From: an uncultured Lachnospiraceae bacterium
GTDB lineage: Bacteria; Bacillota; Clostridia; Lachnospirales; Lachnospiraceae
Reading direction: 5' to 3'
NCBI GenBank assembly: GCA_910578475.1
Contig: CAJTRK010000013.1
Coordinates: 31,238 to 95,237, forward strand
DNA: 64,000 bases
This document shows, one piece after another, positions 19,301-26,429 of this stretch. The position numbers were made by a program, and so were the translations under genes. The notes under the pieces are model-generated. The model searched no databases. It was not told the DNA's origin and worked only from the letters and a program-made list of their open reading frames with translations. Every line of letters starts with the position of its first letter. Position 1 is the first letter of the stretch.

Positions 19301-19398
19301 TTGGTTCCAACAGCTGTGGTCCGAAAGTGCAGGAACCATACCGTTTTGCGGAAGAAGAATTTACATTCACATTCAAACTGATTCCATACACCAAATAA
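16342..19398 (+). CDS. lacZ: Beta-galactosidase, GH2 (LacZ type)
   Basis: 1018 aa, close to LacZ length. Domains run in the GH2 order: jelly-roll sugar-binding domain (about 30-210, VPGVWQMAGYDVHQYTNIRY), immunoglobulin-like domain, catalytic barrel (about 310-600), a second immunoglobulin-like domain and the large C-terminal beta-galactosidase domain (FGMGPMESYCDKRRA). Acid/base E452 lies in IWSMGNESAYG and nucleophile E523 in LLVEYCHAMGNGPG. There is no signal peptide, so it acts in the cytoplasm on imported galactosides. ATG 16342 has GGAGGG seven bases upstream; longer frames upstream lack one. The GPH symporter gene follows after 17 bp, forming an uptake-hydrolysis operon. Confidence 0.93.
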   Translation: MIVPRYYEDLHMLHEGTMPDRAYYIPASGKMEDPVEHREASDRMQSLNGNWKFRYYESIYDVRDAFYKEGFDTSDFGELSVPGVWQMAGYDVHQYTNIRYPFPFDPPYVPQDIPCGAYVYRFDYRKDADAPKAYLNFEGVDSCFYVWINGIYTGYSQVSHATSEFDVTEKLVEGSNTLAALVLKWCDGSYLEDQDKFRTSGIFRDVYLLKRPEQAVRDYRITTLVKRDNAEVKLSFFYFDRAVETTVTIYGHQDERIASGKLTGGSVLTEGSLILKIAEPKLWNAESPYLYKLIIETEKETITDYIGIRTIEIKDGTLCLNGQKIKFCGVNRHDFDPLTGPAVNSGQVLKDLKMMKQHNFNAIRSSHYPNAPYFYQLCDRYGFMVMNEADVEAHGPVEIYYRDNTDRHKFSRWNEKIADEPAWESAILDRVRRMVERDKNRPCILIWSMGNESAYGCNFETALKWTKESDPGRLTHYESARYRNGDILYDFSFLDLYSRMYPEPSEIREYLEKDGSKPFLLVEYCHAMGNGPGDLEDYFQLIQENDLMCGGFVWEWCDHAIAQGKAENGREKYAYGGDHGETIHDGNFCMDGLVYPDRTPHTGLLEYWNVHRPARLVSFDRDRKELRLRNYLDFTDLKDFVEIHYEVTCDGICVGAGVLPAFSVKPHEEAVTKLAVTVPRTGRAYLKLIYRKRKDSPFVPAGHVLGFDEILLANEDGRNQIALKWLNWSAEETGRVEVEEDRAFVICKGRNFAYSFDKRKGVFVSLNHAGREYLDCPMQFNIWRAPTDNDRYIQEEWKRAHYHESVVRTYGIVIHQTKDGVALDSVMSVSAASVQHILDMEVGWNIDRYGSINAVIKVWKNKEFPELPRFGVRLFLKKELENITYFGMGPMESYCDKRRAASHGLYRTKIEALHEDYIRPQENGSHYDCDYVELTSGQYGLAAAAGNPFSFNASVYTQEELERAAHNYQLLKSESTVLCLDYAMNGIGSNSCGPKVQEPYRFAEEEFTFTFKLIPYTK

Positions 19399-19415
19399 AA
19401 CAGGAGAAAAAACTT

Positions 19416-20819
19416 ATGGGAGAAAAAACTTATTTAAAATGGTATAACAAAGTCGGTTATGGTTCCGGGGACGTTGCGGGGAATGTAGTGTATGCTTTTT
19501 TATCCTCCTTTGTCATGATTTATCTGACCAATTCCATCGGTCTTTCGGCCGGTATTGTGGGAACGCTGATTGCGGTTTCCAAGCTGTTTGACGGGATTAC
19601 GGACGTCTTTTTCGGCGCGATGATAGATAAGACACATACGAAATTCGGAAAAGCCAGGCCGTGGATGCTATATGGATATGTGGGCTGTGCCGTAACGCTG
19701 GTTGCTATTTTTGCGATTCCCGTGAATCTCGGCGCGACCGCGCAGTATGCCTGGTTCTTTATCGCATACACTTTGTTGAATGCGGTATTCTATACGGCGA
19801 ATAATATCGCTTATTCGGCGCTGACTTCCCTTTGCACGACGAACAGCAAGGAACGCGTGCAAATGGGTTCCTGTCGGTTCATATTCGCTTTTGCGACAAG
19901 TCTGCTGATTCAGTCAGTTACGGTTGGGTTTGCAGCCCGTTGTGGCGGCGGTGCGCAGGCATGGCGGACCGTGGCGGTCGTTTATGCGCTCATCGGCCTT
20001 ATCGTTAATACCGTTTCCTGCCTGTCGGTCAAAGAGCTTTCGGAAGAAGAACTTTCGATGAGCGCGGAGCAGCGAAAAGAAAAGAGCGAACAGCCCGTGG
20101 AAAAGTATGGTCTTGTAGAAGCCGCCAGGCTGTTAGTTGCAAACAAATTTTATCTGATGATTTGCGGCGTCTACATTTTACAGCAGTTATACAGCGCTAT
20201 GATTAACGCCGGCATTTATTACATGACATATGTGTTGAAAAACGAGAATCTTTACGGCGTTTTTTCCTGGGCTATCAATATTCCGCTCATCGTTGCGCTC
20301 GTTCTGACGCCCGCGCTTGTAGGGAGATGGAAGGGATTATATAAGCTGAATTTGAGAGGATATATGCTCGCGGTAGCCGGCCGCCTGTTCGTAGTCGCCG
20401 CGGCTTATCGGGGAAGCATTCCGCTGATGCTGCTGTTCACGGCGCTGGCCGCCTTCGGGCAGGGCCCCTGGCAGGGAGATATGAATGCGGTTATCGCATC
20501 CTGCTCCGAATATACATTTCTGACAAAAGGAAAAAGAGTGGACGGAACGATGTATTCCTGTACTTCGCTCGGAACAAAGCTCGGAGGCGGACTCGGAACC
20601 GCCATTTCGGGATGGCTGTTGGAAATCAGCGGCTTTTCGGGAACGCTGGAGATACAGCCGGCTTCCTGCATCAATATGCTGCATTTTATGTATCTGTGGC
20701 TGCCGCTGATTCTGAATATTTGCATTATGCTCATCCTTTCCAGGATGAAGGTAGAAGAAACGAACGAAAAGATAAAAGCGGAAATGACCGCCGCAGGCTC
20801 AGAACCTTATGCGTGGTAA
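19416..20819 (+). CDS. GPH-family sugar:cation symporter (MelB-like)
   Basis: 467 aa, 12 hydrophobic segments. GPH-family marks: KWYNKVGYGSGDVAGN at the start, DGITDVFFGAMIDKTHTKFG with the Asp pair used for cation coupling, and RPWMLYG in the 2-3 loop. Members import melibiose, lactose, xylosides or glucuronides with Na+ or H+. Coupling to a GH2 beta-galactosidase suggests a galactoside. ATG 19416 has CAGGAGA upstream. The small minus-strand frame at 20807-20905 overlaps its last codons. Confidence 0.92.
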   Translation: MGEKTYLKWYNKVGYGSGDVAGNVVYAFLSSFVMIYLTNSIGLSAGIVGTLIAVSKLFDGITDVFFGAMIDKTHTKFGKARPWMLYGYVGCAVTLVAIFAIPVNLGATAQYAWFFIAYTLLNAVFYTANNIAYSALTSLCTTNSKERVQMGSCRFIFAFATSLLIQSVTVGFAARCGGGAQAWRTVAVVYALIGLIVNTVSCLSVKELSEEELSMSAEQRKEKSEQPVEKYGLVEAARLLVANKFYLMICGVYILQQLYSAMINAGIYYMTYVLKNENLYGVFSWAINIPLIVALVLTPALVGRWKGLYKLNLRGYMLAVAGRLFVVAAAYRGSIPLMLLFTALAAFGQGPWQGDMNAVIASCSEYTFLTKGKRVDGTMYSCTSLGTKLGGGLGTAISGWLLEISGFSGTLEIQPASCINMLHFMYLWLPLILNICIMLILSRMKVEETNEKIKAEMTAAGSEPYAW

Positions 20820-20905
20820 AGATGTTCAAAGTAACCGGCATAAAAATTTAGAAGAAGGTGGAAATAGTTTCTCATCCTGTCGGAAATTTGTCTGATACGT
20901 TTCAT
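20807..20905 (-). CDS. Possible small protein (32 aa) with a strong ribosome binding site
   Basis: Reads MKRIRQISDRMRNYF... and ends at a TAA inside the 3' end of the symporter gene. An exact AAAGGAGG Shine-Dalgarno lies 7-8 bases upstream of the ATG on the minus strand. The peptide is basic at the N-terminus, then aromatic and hydrophobic (NYFHLLLNFYAGYF), which could associate with a membrane. No convincing promoter was found. The strong ribosome site is the main support; no homologue is recognised. Confidence 0.4.
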   Translation of the reverse strand: MKRIRQISDRMRNYFHLLLNFYAGYFEHLYHA

Positions 20906-21069
20906 CTGGCGTACCTCCTTTTGAAAGTCAGTTATCTTGTTTACAGATTTATCATAAAAGAGAAAGCGGGGAAATACTTGCCAAAATGAATCAAAAAGCG
21001 GTCAGATATTGCATAGAACAGTGATTTTTATCGACAAACTGATATGCGGGAAGAAAGGTAGGTGTCGGA

Positions 21070-21855
21070 GTGCATTTGCAATATCAGGAAACAAAAGAAA
21101 GAGTCATTTTCAGACACAGGGAATCCGGTCATACGCCGCCGCATCTTCATGATGCGCTGGAAATTGTGTATGTGACGGAGGGAACGCTGGCAGCCGGAAT
21201 CGGGGCAGAACTGTATCATATGAAAAAGGGAGACATGATTTTCATTTTTCCCGATATGATACATCATTATCAGGTTTTTTCAAAAGGAGAAAGCAGGGCT
21301 TATTATATCCAGATTCCGCCTTCTTTGTGCGGCGCATTTATGGAGAAAATACAGAAATACTGTCCGAAAGTTCCGCTCATCGGCGAAGATTCTGTCAGCG
21401 AAGAAATACGCGGCGTTTTACGGCAGTTATCGGCTGTCGGGAAAGAAGACTTTGTACTGGCACAGGCTTATGTGCAGATTCTGCTCGCGAAATGTCTGCC
21501 CGGACTGCAGCTTGATTTAAAGGCGTGCGGCGGAAACGATGACCTGGTTTATCGGACGGCGGCTTATATAGCGGCCAATTTCCGCGAAGGGCTCTGCCTC
21601 ACATCGGTGGCTTCGGAACTTGGCGTCAGCAAATATGTGCTGTCCAGAATTTTTTCCGGAACGTTTCGCTGTAATTTTAACCGGTATCTGAATGGGGCCA
21701 GGCTGAGTTACGCCTGCGCCTGTCTGGAAAATACGAACTTTTCGATTACGGAGATATGTATGGACAGCGGGTTTGAGAGTCAGCGGACCTTTAACCGCGC
21801 GTTTAAGGAAAAATATCGGATGACGCCGAGAGAGTACCGGAAAGCACATCAATAG
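21070..21855 (+). CDS. AraC family transcriptional regulator
   Basis: 261 aa. The N-terminal cupin (about 10-110) contains HTPPHLHDALEIVYVTEG and a GDMIFIFPDMIHHY segment. The C-terminal AraC domain (about 160-260) has CLTSVASELGVSKYVLSRIF and SITEICMDSGFESQRTFNRA, then M-T-P-R-E-Y-R. The GTG start at 21070 follows AAAGG at 21054-21058; there is no ATG alternative before the conserved cupin. A strong terminator follows. Target unknown; the GH2/symporter operon upstream is the nearest candidate. Confidence 0.9.
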   Translation: MHLQYQETKERVIFRHRESGHTPPHLHDALEIVYVTEGTLAAGIGAELYHMKKGDMIFIFPDMIHHYQVFSKGESRAYYIQIPPSLCGAFMEKIQKYCPKVPLIGEDSVSEEIRGVLRQLSAVGKEDFVLAQAYVQILLAKCLPGLQLDLKACGGNDDLVYRTAAYIAANFREGLCLTSVASELGVSKYVLSRIFSGTFRCNFNRYLNGARLSYACACLENTNFSITEICMDSGFESQRTFNRAFKEKYRMTPREYRKAHQ

Positions 21856-21891
21856 AAGACGAGAGAGTGCCGGAAAGGCATTGATAGAGGA

Positions 21892-21943
21892 GGCCATCGC
21901 CCGACTGACAATCAGCCGGTGCGATGGCCCCCTTTTCTTTTCT
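21892..21943 (+). terminator. Rho-independent terminator after AraC gene
   Basis: GGCCATCGC (21892-21900) pairs with GCGATGGCC (21921-21929), with an inner CCG-CTGA/TCAG-CGG helix, followed by CCCTTTTCTTTT. It marks the end of the left backbone block; AT-richer DNA starts soon after. Confidence 0.85.
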
Positions 21944-21960
21944 GCTGTTTTCTGACGGGT

Positions 21961-22350
21961 TTAGCAGTATTCCCGCATATTGATATTGTAGTAAAATGGA
22001 AGAGCATGTTTCGTGTATCCGTTCGTCTGAACGCGGATGTTTTTCTGTTCTTCTTTTTTACATGCTTCGTCAAATACTTCCGAGAAAAATTTATTTGAAA
22101 GTGAATCCGACGAATTCTGTTTGGACTGGCGCTTTTCGTCATCGGAAGATGTCTTCCGCAGACGCGGTATCACCGCTACCGCCTGAACTTTATAAAGCTT
22201 GTCATATCCGTATGCTTCGAGTCCCTCCTTGGAATCAACTTTTATTGTTCTATTATTTATATCGGCATAAAAAGACAGAAAATAATAGGGTGGATAAAAG
22301 AATTTTCTGACTGTTTGACTGTTCATCTTTTTTCTTGAATATGTCGGCAT
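21961..22350 (-). CDS. Hypothetical protein
   Basis: Up to 129 aa, unrecognised. The body has a coding look: RTIKVDSKEGLEAYGYDKLY, a polar charged middle (KTSSDDEKRQSKQN), a helix FSEVFDEACKKEEQKN and an aromatic end (GYTKHALPFYYNINMREYC). There is no membrane segment or signal. Neither candidate start (22350 or 22326) has a good ribosome binding site, so the true start is uncertain and the gene may be decayed. It lies at the left edge of the AT-rich accessory region, divergent from a TetR remnant. Confidence 0.45.
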   Translation of the reverse strand: MPTYSRKKMNSQTVRKFFYPPYYFLSFYADINNRTIKVDSKEGLEAYGYDKLYKVQAVAVIPRLRKTSSDDEKRQSKQNSSDSLSNKFFSEVFDEACKKEEQKNIRVQTNGYTKHALPFYYNINMREYC

Positions 22351-22420
22351 TGTTCTGTCAGTTAGCTAAAATAATTCATAGTACCGCTATACCGTCTTTC
22401 GGAAAGAAATTATAGTTATA

Positions 22421-22436
22421 CATAATTCGAATTATG
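22421..22436. promoter_or_regulatory. Perfect 16-bp palindrome, operator-like
   Basis: CATAATTCGAATTATG is a perfect dyad lying 13 bp before the ATG of a TetR-family remnant and inside the divergent region with the hypothetical gene. Size, symmetry and place fit an autoregulatory TetR operator. Confidence 0.5.
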
Positions 22437-22449
22437 ATGAAGGTACAAA

Positions 22450-22551
22450 ATGCCGGCTATCGCGAAAGTAACAAAAGAAATGATTATAGACGCAGCTGCC
22501 GAAAACCGAGGGCGGTTAGTACCGGTCAGAAGGAACGGGCAAGGCAGATGA
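22450..22551 (+). pseudogene. TetR/AcrR regulator remnant (N-terminal stub)
   Basis: ATG 22450, with AAGG six bases upstream, encodes an N-terminal segment IAKVTKEMIIDAAAE that matches the opening helix of TetR-family DNA-binding domains. After about 18 residues the resemblance is lost and the frame ends at 22551. No later TetR sequence was found in any frame before the sdpR promoter at 22642. It is read as a deletion remnant; the upstream palindrome may be its old operator. Confidence 0.45.
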
Positions 22552-22641
22552 TGATTGGACAGAATAGAGCGATAGGACGGAAAGATTATTCAGTGAATCA
22601 GATAGAATATGTGAATACTTAAAAATAATTTTAAATAGTTC

Positions 22642-22670
22642 TTGACTGCTCCATACAAATTTCGTATAAT
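22642..22670 (+). promoter_or_regulatory. Promoter of the sdpR-sdpI operon
   Basis: TTGACT (22642-22647), 17-bp spacer, TATAAT (22665-22670), 35 bp before the TTG start of the ArsR-type gene. Near-consensus sigma-A promoter; SdpR-type repressors usually act on their own promoter. Confidence 0.8.
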
Positions 22671-22705
22671 CCATTTAAAGATTTATTGAAATAGGAGGTG
22701 GTATA

Positions 22706-22975
22706 TTGGCGGTAAATGAGATACTTGCAGCATTGGCAGATGAAAACCGAAGAAGAATTTTGCATAAATTAAAGGAGGGAAAAATAAATTCTGGCGATTT
22801 GGCAAATGCCCTAAGCATAACACCGCAAGCCCTGTCATATCACTTATCAAAGTTAAAAAAGGCAAATTTGATTTATGAAACAAAATATAAAAATTATATT
22901 TATTATGAACTGAATTTGTCTGTACTTGATGAAACTATCATGTGGATTAACGAGTTAAGAGGAGGTCAGAAATGA
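22706..22975 (+). CDS. sdpR: SdpR-like ArsR-family repressor
   Basis: 89 aa winged helix-turn-helix. ILAALADENRRRILHKLKEG and TPQALSYHLSKLKKANLIYE are the ArsR/SdpR signatures; no metal-binding cysteine motif is present. TTG 22706 is the start, with AGGAGGTG at 22693-22700. It overlaps sdpI by 4 bp (ATGA). In Bacillus, SdpR represses its own operon and is sequestered by ligand-bound SdpI; the same gene pair here suggests the same logic. Confidence 0.85.
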   Translation: MAVNEILAALADENRRRILHKLKEGKINSGDLANALSITPQALSYHLSKLKKANLIYETKYKNYIYYELNLSVLDETIMWINELRGGQK

Positions 22976-23628
22976 ATAAAAAGAAAACAGTATGTTATAT
23001 TTTGATGTATCTTCCATTAGTAGTTGTCTTGATTGTATTGCCGCATCTTCCCGAAAAAATCCCTGCACATTATGGGTTTGATAATCAGGTTGACCGTTGG
23101 GGGAGTAAATATGAGACTTTGTTATTTCCGGTAGTAAGTATTTTAATGGGATATTTTCTGTTTGGAATGGCAAAGCTGGCGGCGAAAAAGGAAGAACATG
23201 GGGAAAACAATAAAAATGTTACCATTATTGTGGGTATTTTAGTGCTGATATTGCTTAATGCTTTGAATGTCTATTCTCTATACACAAGCTTTAACAAAGT
23301 AGAAAATTTATCATTTGTTTCATTGGATATTGGTCAGCTTGTTTTTGGCATCATTGGTATGTTAATGATTGTTACAGGAAATCTCATGCCTAAGTTGCGG
23401 ATGAACTCTACGATAGGATTGAGGACACATTGGAGCATGAAAAATGAAGCAACATGGAAAAAAAGCCAACATATAGGAGGAATTTCCTTTATCATTGGGG
23501 GAATTATAATAATAGGCATTTGTATCGTTATGAAAGGTACTCCTTGCTTATTATCTGTTTTAGGAGTATGGGCAATGCTGATAGTTATAGATATTTTCTT
23601 AACATATCGGGTTGCTGAAAAGAACTGA
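22972..23628 (+). CDS. sdpI: SdpI-family immunity membrane protein
   Basis: 218 aa, about six membrane segments. The N-terminal DUF1648 part has PHLPEKIPAHYGFDNQVDRWGSK, and the SdpI part has GNLMPKLRMNSTIGLRTHWS and NEATWKKSQHIGG, all hallmark segments. SdpI protects against the SdpC toxin and acts as signal receptor for SdpR. No sdpA, sdpB or sdpC lies nearby, so this is an orphan immunity/sensing pair. Translationally coupled to sdpR. Confidence 0.9.
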   Translation: MNKKKTVCYILMYLPLVVVLIVLPHLPEKIPAHYGFDNQVDRWGSKYETLLFPVVSILMGYFLFGMAKLAAKKEEHGENNKNVTIIVGILVLILLNALNVYSLYTSFNKVENLSFVSLDIGQLVFGIIGMLMIVTGNLMPKLRMNSTIGLRTHWSMKNEATWKKSQHIGGISFIIGGIIIIGICIVMKGTPCLLSVLGVWAMLIVIDIFLTYRVAEKN

Positions 23629-23700
23629 TTAAATTGTACATTTTAATTTTTCAGTATTATCAGTAACGGAGATATAAAAACTTAATATTGTTTACCTTCA

Positions 23701-23740
23701 GGTAGCGATTATCTTAACAGATAATCAGCTACCTTTTTTA
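23701..23740 (+). terminator. Terminator after sdpI
   Basis: GGTAGCgATTATC pairs with GATAATcaGCTACC around a TTAACA loop, followed by TTTTTTATTTT. Strong stem with a good U tract. Confidence 0.85.
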
Positions 23741-23870
23741 TTTTCAGAAACTATCAATACAGCACAGAAAGAATGTGGTATCAAGATGATTGAAAGCAAG
23801 AATGATGCAAGCTTTTCTGTACTCAATCCGTTAAAATCAAAACGATTTTTCATCATATTGCATATTCTCA

Positions 23871-23899
23871 TTGCTGTTCAGGCATAATTATGCTATAAT
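23871..23899 (+). promoter_or_regulatory. Promoter of the toxin-antitoxin operon
   Basis: TTGCTG (23871-23876), 17-bp spacer, TATAAT (23894-23899) preceded by TG (extended -10). It lies 26 bp before the antitoxin ATG. Confidence 0.75.
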
Positions 23900-23924
23900 T
23901 GTGTTAAAAAAGGAGCGAAGCATT

Positions 23925-24188
23925 ATGCCACTTATTATGCCTATTAAGGATTTACGCAATACCACCGAGATTTCTAATATCGCACACAAGGAACAGGAGC
24001 CTATTTTTATTACCAAAAACGGATATAGCGATTTGGTCGTGATGAGTAGTGAATTATACGATAAATTTGCAAGAATGAATCGCATCGACCAGGCAATCTT
24101 CGAATCCGAGCAAGAAATTGCTAACGGAGCAGAAGCAGTTGACGCAGAAATAGTTTTTGCAGAATTGGAGAAAAAACATTTTGGATAA
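23925..24188 (+). CDS. Antitoxin, Phd/YefM family
   Basis: 87 aa. PLIMPIKDLRNTTEISNIAH followed by EPIFITKNGYSDLVVMSSELYD is the Phd/YefM DNA-binding fold. The acidic, glutamate-rich C-terminus is the expected toxin-wrapping segment. ATG 23925 with AGGAG upstream; a longer frame would run through the promoter. It overlaps the toxin start by 8 bp. Neutralises the toxin and, with it, represses the operon (family knowledge). Confidence 0.9.
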   Translation: MPLIMPIKDLRNTTEISNIAHKEQEPIFITKNGYSDLVVMSSELYDKFARMNRIDQAIFESEQEIANGAEAVDAEIVFAELEKKHFG

Positions 24189-24483
24189 ATACAAGGTAAA
24201 AGTCAACCCTGGAGCAATCCGTGAATTAGACCACATTTACGAATATATTGCAAATGAGAAATTGGCTCCTGAAAATGCCAAAGGACAGGTAGACAGAATT
24301 AAGAAGTCTATTTTAAGCCTGGACACGTTTCCACAGTCCCATCAAGAGCGTAACGAGGGCAGATATGCCGGAAAAGGCTACCGTCAGTTACTGATTGATA
24401 ATTATATCGCCATTTTCCGCATTGATGAACCATGTAAAACAGTCTATGTAGTAACAATACAGTATCAAGGACGAAATCTATAA
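24181..24483 (+). CDS. RelE/ParE-family toxin
   Basis: 100 aa from TTG 24181. KVKVNPGAIRELDHIYEYIA and RYAGKGYRQLLIDNYIAIFRID are the RelE/ParE core strands; the end VYVVTIQYQGRNL carries the basic C-terminal residues common in the family. The Phd-type partner leaves open whether it is a ribosome-dependent RNase (RelE) or a gyrase poison (ParE). GGAG about 11 bases upstream and the 8-bp overlap with the antitoxin support the TTG start. Followed directly by a strong bidirectional terminator. Confidence 0.88.
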   Translation: MDKYKVKVNPGAIRELDHIYEYIANEKLAPENAKGQVDRIKKSILSLDTFPQSHQERNEGRYAGKGYRQLLIDNYIAIFRIDEPCKTVYVVTIQYQGRNL

Positions 24484-24526
24484 AACAAGCACCAAATGAC
24501 ACTATAAATCATTTGGTGCTTGTTTT
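24482..24526. terminator. Bidirectional terminator after toxin gene
   Basis: A perfect 18-bp stem (24482-24499 with 24509-24526; AAGCACCAAATGA/TCATTTGGTGCTT core) with A-rich and T-rich flanks on opposite sides, starting at the toxin stop codon. Confidence 0.85.
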
Positions 24527-24993
24527 GACTTAAGAATTATTTACCATAGTTCCAACGAATCCTTCGCATCTATCCACATCTGCATATGTTATGTTCATCC
24601 AATCAACTCTCTGTTCTGTAATATCTAAAAAGCATTTCCATCAGTTCACACAGTCCATTCATATTGTGTTATATTTTGTTATGTGATTTTGCTTCCCTTG
24701 TTTTGGCCCTTATGAGGGTTCGTAAAGCCTTGTGAAACGCTATAACACAAGGGAATACATAAGGGAAAGCTCACTTACAGAAAAGTTAGTATTTATAAAG
24801 GTTTGCCGAAAATTTAATAATAAATTATAACAGGTAACAGAACCCTTAAATCATGTGCTTACACAACTGAAATTCGGAGAATTGTCATATAATAATTTCT
24901 TTTGATTTCTCTTCAAAATTCCATTTTCTTTATGAAATCTTCAAAAATATCCTCTATGCTATTGATAGAATTAAATGAAAGGACATGATGATT
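24527..24993. other. Gene-poor stretch with a possible gene remnant and inverted repeats
   Basis: No intact gene is seen. On the minus strand, about 24530-24637, a short open stretch ending in TAA reads DWMNITYADVDRCEGFVGTM, which looks like a decayed C-terminus of unknown origin; it has no start. TTCCCTTGT (24693-24701) and ACAAGGGAA (24747-24755) form an inverted repeat, with a second short pair CCCTTAT/ATAAGGG nearby. The rest is AT-rich leader before the ABC operon. No lantibiotic precursor peptide was found here. Confidence 0.35.
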
Positions 24994-25701
24994 ATGGATA
25001 TGATTTTGAAAACAACAAACCTCTGTAAAAATTTCAAAGGGCAGACAGCGGTAAACAATGTATCTCTGAACATTCAGAGAAATTCTGTCTACGGATTGAT
25101 GGGACCGAATGGAGCAGGCAAATCTACCATTCTTAAAATGCTCACTGGCATTTTGCGCCCTACATCGGGAGAAATTGAGTTTGACGGTCACGCATGGAAT
25201 CGCAGCGATTTACAATCTATTGGCGCATTGATTGAAATGCCGCCCCTATACGAAAATCTGACTGCATACGAAAATCTGAAAGTGCGAGCCCTTGCGCTCG
25301 GACTTCCCGATACCCGTATTGAGGAAGTCTTACGGATTGTTGACCTTACAGACACCCGAAAAAAGAAATCGGGACATTTTTCTTTGGGAATGAAACAGCG
25401 GCTTGGCATTGCGCTTGCGTTGTTATCATCACCTAAATTGTTGATTTTAGATGAACCGACAAACGGGTTAGACCCTATTGGTATTCAAGAATTACGGGAA
25501 CTTATCTGTTCTTTTCCGGTGCATGGAATTACAGTAATTTTATCCAGCCACATTTTATCCGAAGTAGAACAGATTGCGGAACACATTGGAATTATTTCTG
25601 CCGGGAAGTTGGGCTATGAAAGCAAAATAAACAAAGGCGCAAGTTTAGAAGAAATTTTTATGCGTGTTGTAGCTGCTAATAACGAAAAGGGGGAAAAATA
25701 A
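24994..25701 (+). CDS. Lantibiotic-immunity ABC transporter, ATP-binding protein (LanF/BcrA type)
   Basis: 235 aa. Walker A GPNGAGKST, the signature motif as HFSLGMKQRLGIAL, Walker B LLILDEPTNGLDP and the switch His (ILSSHILSEVEQIAEH). The sequence style (ILKTTNLCKNFKGQTAVNNV) is that of MutF/SpaF/BcrA proteins that expel lantibiotics or bacitracin-like peptides. ATG 24994 is preferred because AAAGGA lies at 24978-24983; ATGs at 24985 and 24988 are too close. It overlaps the first permease gene by one base. Together with two permeases and a two-component system it forms a resistance module. Confidence 0.9.
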   Translation: MDMILKTTNLCKNFKGQTAVNNVSLNIQRNSVYGLMGPNGAGKSTILKMLTGILRPTSGEIEFDGHAWNRSDLQSIGALIEMPPLYENLTAYENLKVRALALGLPDTRIEEVLRIVDLTDTRKKKSGHFSLGMKQRLGIALALLSSPKLLILDEPTNGLDPIGIQELRELICSFPVHGITVILSSHILSEVEQIAEHIGIISAGKLGYESKINKGASLEEIFMRVVAANNEKGEK

Positions 25702-26429
25702 TGTTTCATCTTATACATTCTGAATTATTAAAAGTACGTCATACATTTGCATTAAAGCTATTTGTTGCGGCTCCTATCGTTACTTTGAGTTTAGGATACA
25801 TCTTGAGTGGAAAATTTGTTCAGTTTACAGCCTATAATTGGTGGTATATTTTGATACTGCCGATTACGATTGCTATTTGGTGTGCCAGCTTTATCAGTTG
25901 TGAAAAACGCACACAGTATCAGAATATTCTCTGTTTATCTGTTGACATGAAGAAAATCTGGATTGGCAAGCTGTTTGCGGTTGCTGTGCTGCTTTTATTA
26001 ACCAATTTTGTAATGTGGGGTGGCTGTACGCTTTTTGGTGTTTTTACCGTGATGAACATTGACCCGCTTAATGGTTTTTGGGGCTGTATGTTATTGTTTC
26101 TTGTTTACGTTTGGCAGCTTCCGCTTATTATGTTGCTTGCCAAAAAAACAAATTATCTTACCGCTGTACTAATTTCCTTTAGCTGCAACATTTTATCCAC
26201 GATTGGAGCAGAAAGTGATTTGTTTTATCTCAATCCATTTGCCATTCCAACACGCATTGTATGCCCCTTTTTCAAAGTGCACCCTAACGGTATTCCTATT
26301 GAAAATAGTTCTTTTCTGCTAAATGCTGGAACAATCATTCCTGCCGTTTTGCTTAGCTTGATTTTGGCGGTACTGTGTTTTTTGCTTACAGCATGGCTTT
26401 TCACTAAAGGAGACATAACACATGATTGA
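25701..26429 (+). CDS. Lantibiotic-immunity ABC transporter permease (LanE/MutE type)
   Basis: 242 aa with about six membrane segments. The opening LIHSELLKVRHTFALKLFVA, the central WCASFISCEKRTQYQNILCL and the terminal helix pair match the MutE/EpiE permease family. No ATPase motifs. Overlaps its ATPase gene by one base and the next permease by 8 bp, so the three are translated as a coupled unit. Confidence 0.88.
   Translation: MFHLIHSELLKVRHTFALKLFVAAPIVTLSLGYILSGKFVQFTAYNWWYILILPITIAIWCASFISCEKRTQYQNILCLSVDMKKIWIGKLFAVAVLLLLTNFVMWGGCTLFGVFTVMNIDPLNGFWGCMLLFLVYVWQLPLIMLLAKKTNYLTAVLISFSCNILSTIGAESDLFYLNPFAIPTRIVCPFFKVHPNGIPIENSSFLLNAGTIIPAVLLSLILAVLCFLLTAWLFTKGDITHD

Noticed and set aside
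21996..22310. Plus-strand 104-codon frame at the island's left edge
   Set aside because: It overlaps the minus-strand hypothetical gene, whose sequence has better coding character, and it has no ribosome site.
24530..24637. Minus-strand open stretch resembling a protein C-terminus before the LanFEG operon
   Set aside because: No start codon, no recognisable family and a stop directly upstream; kept only as a possible remnant in the gap description.
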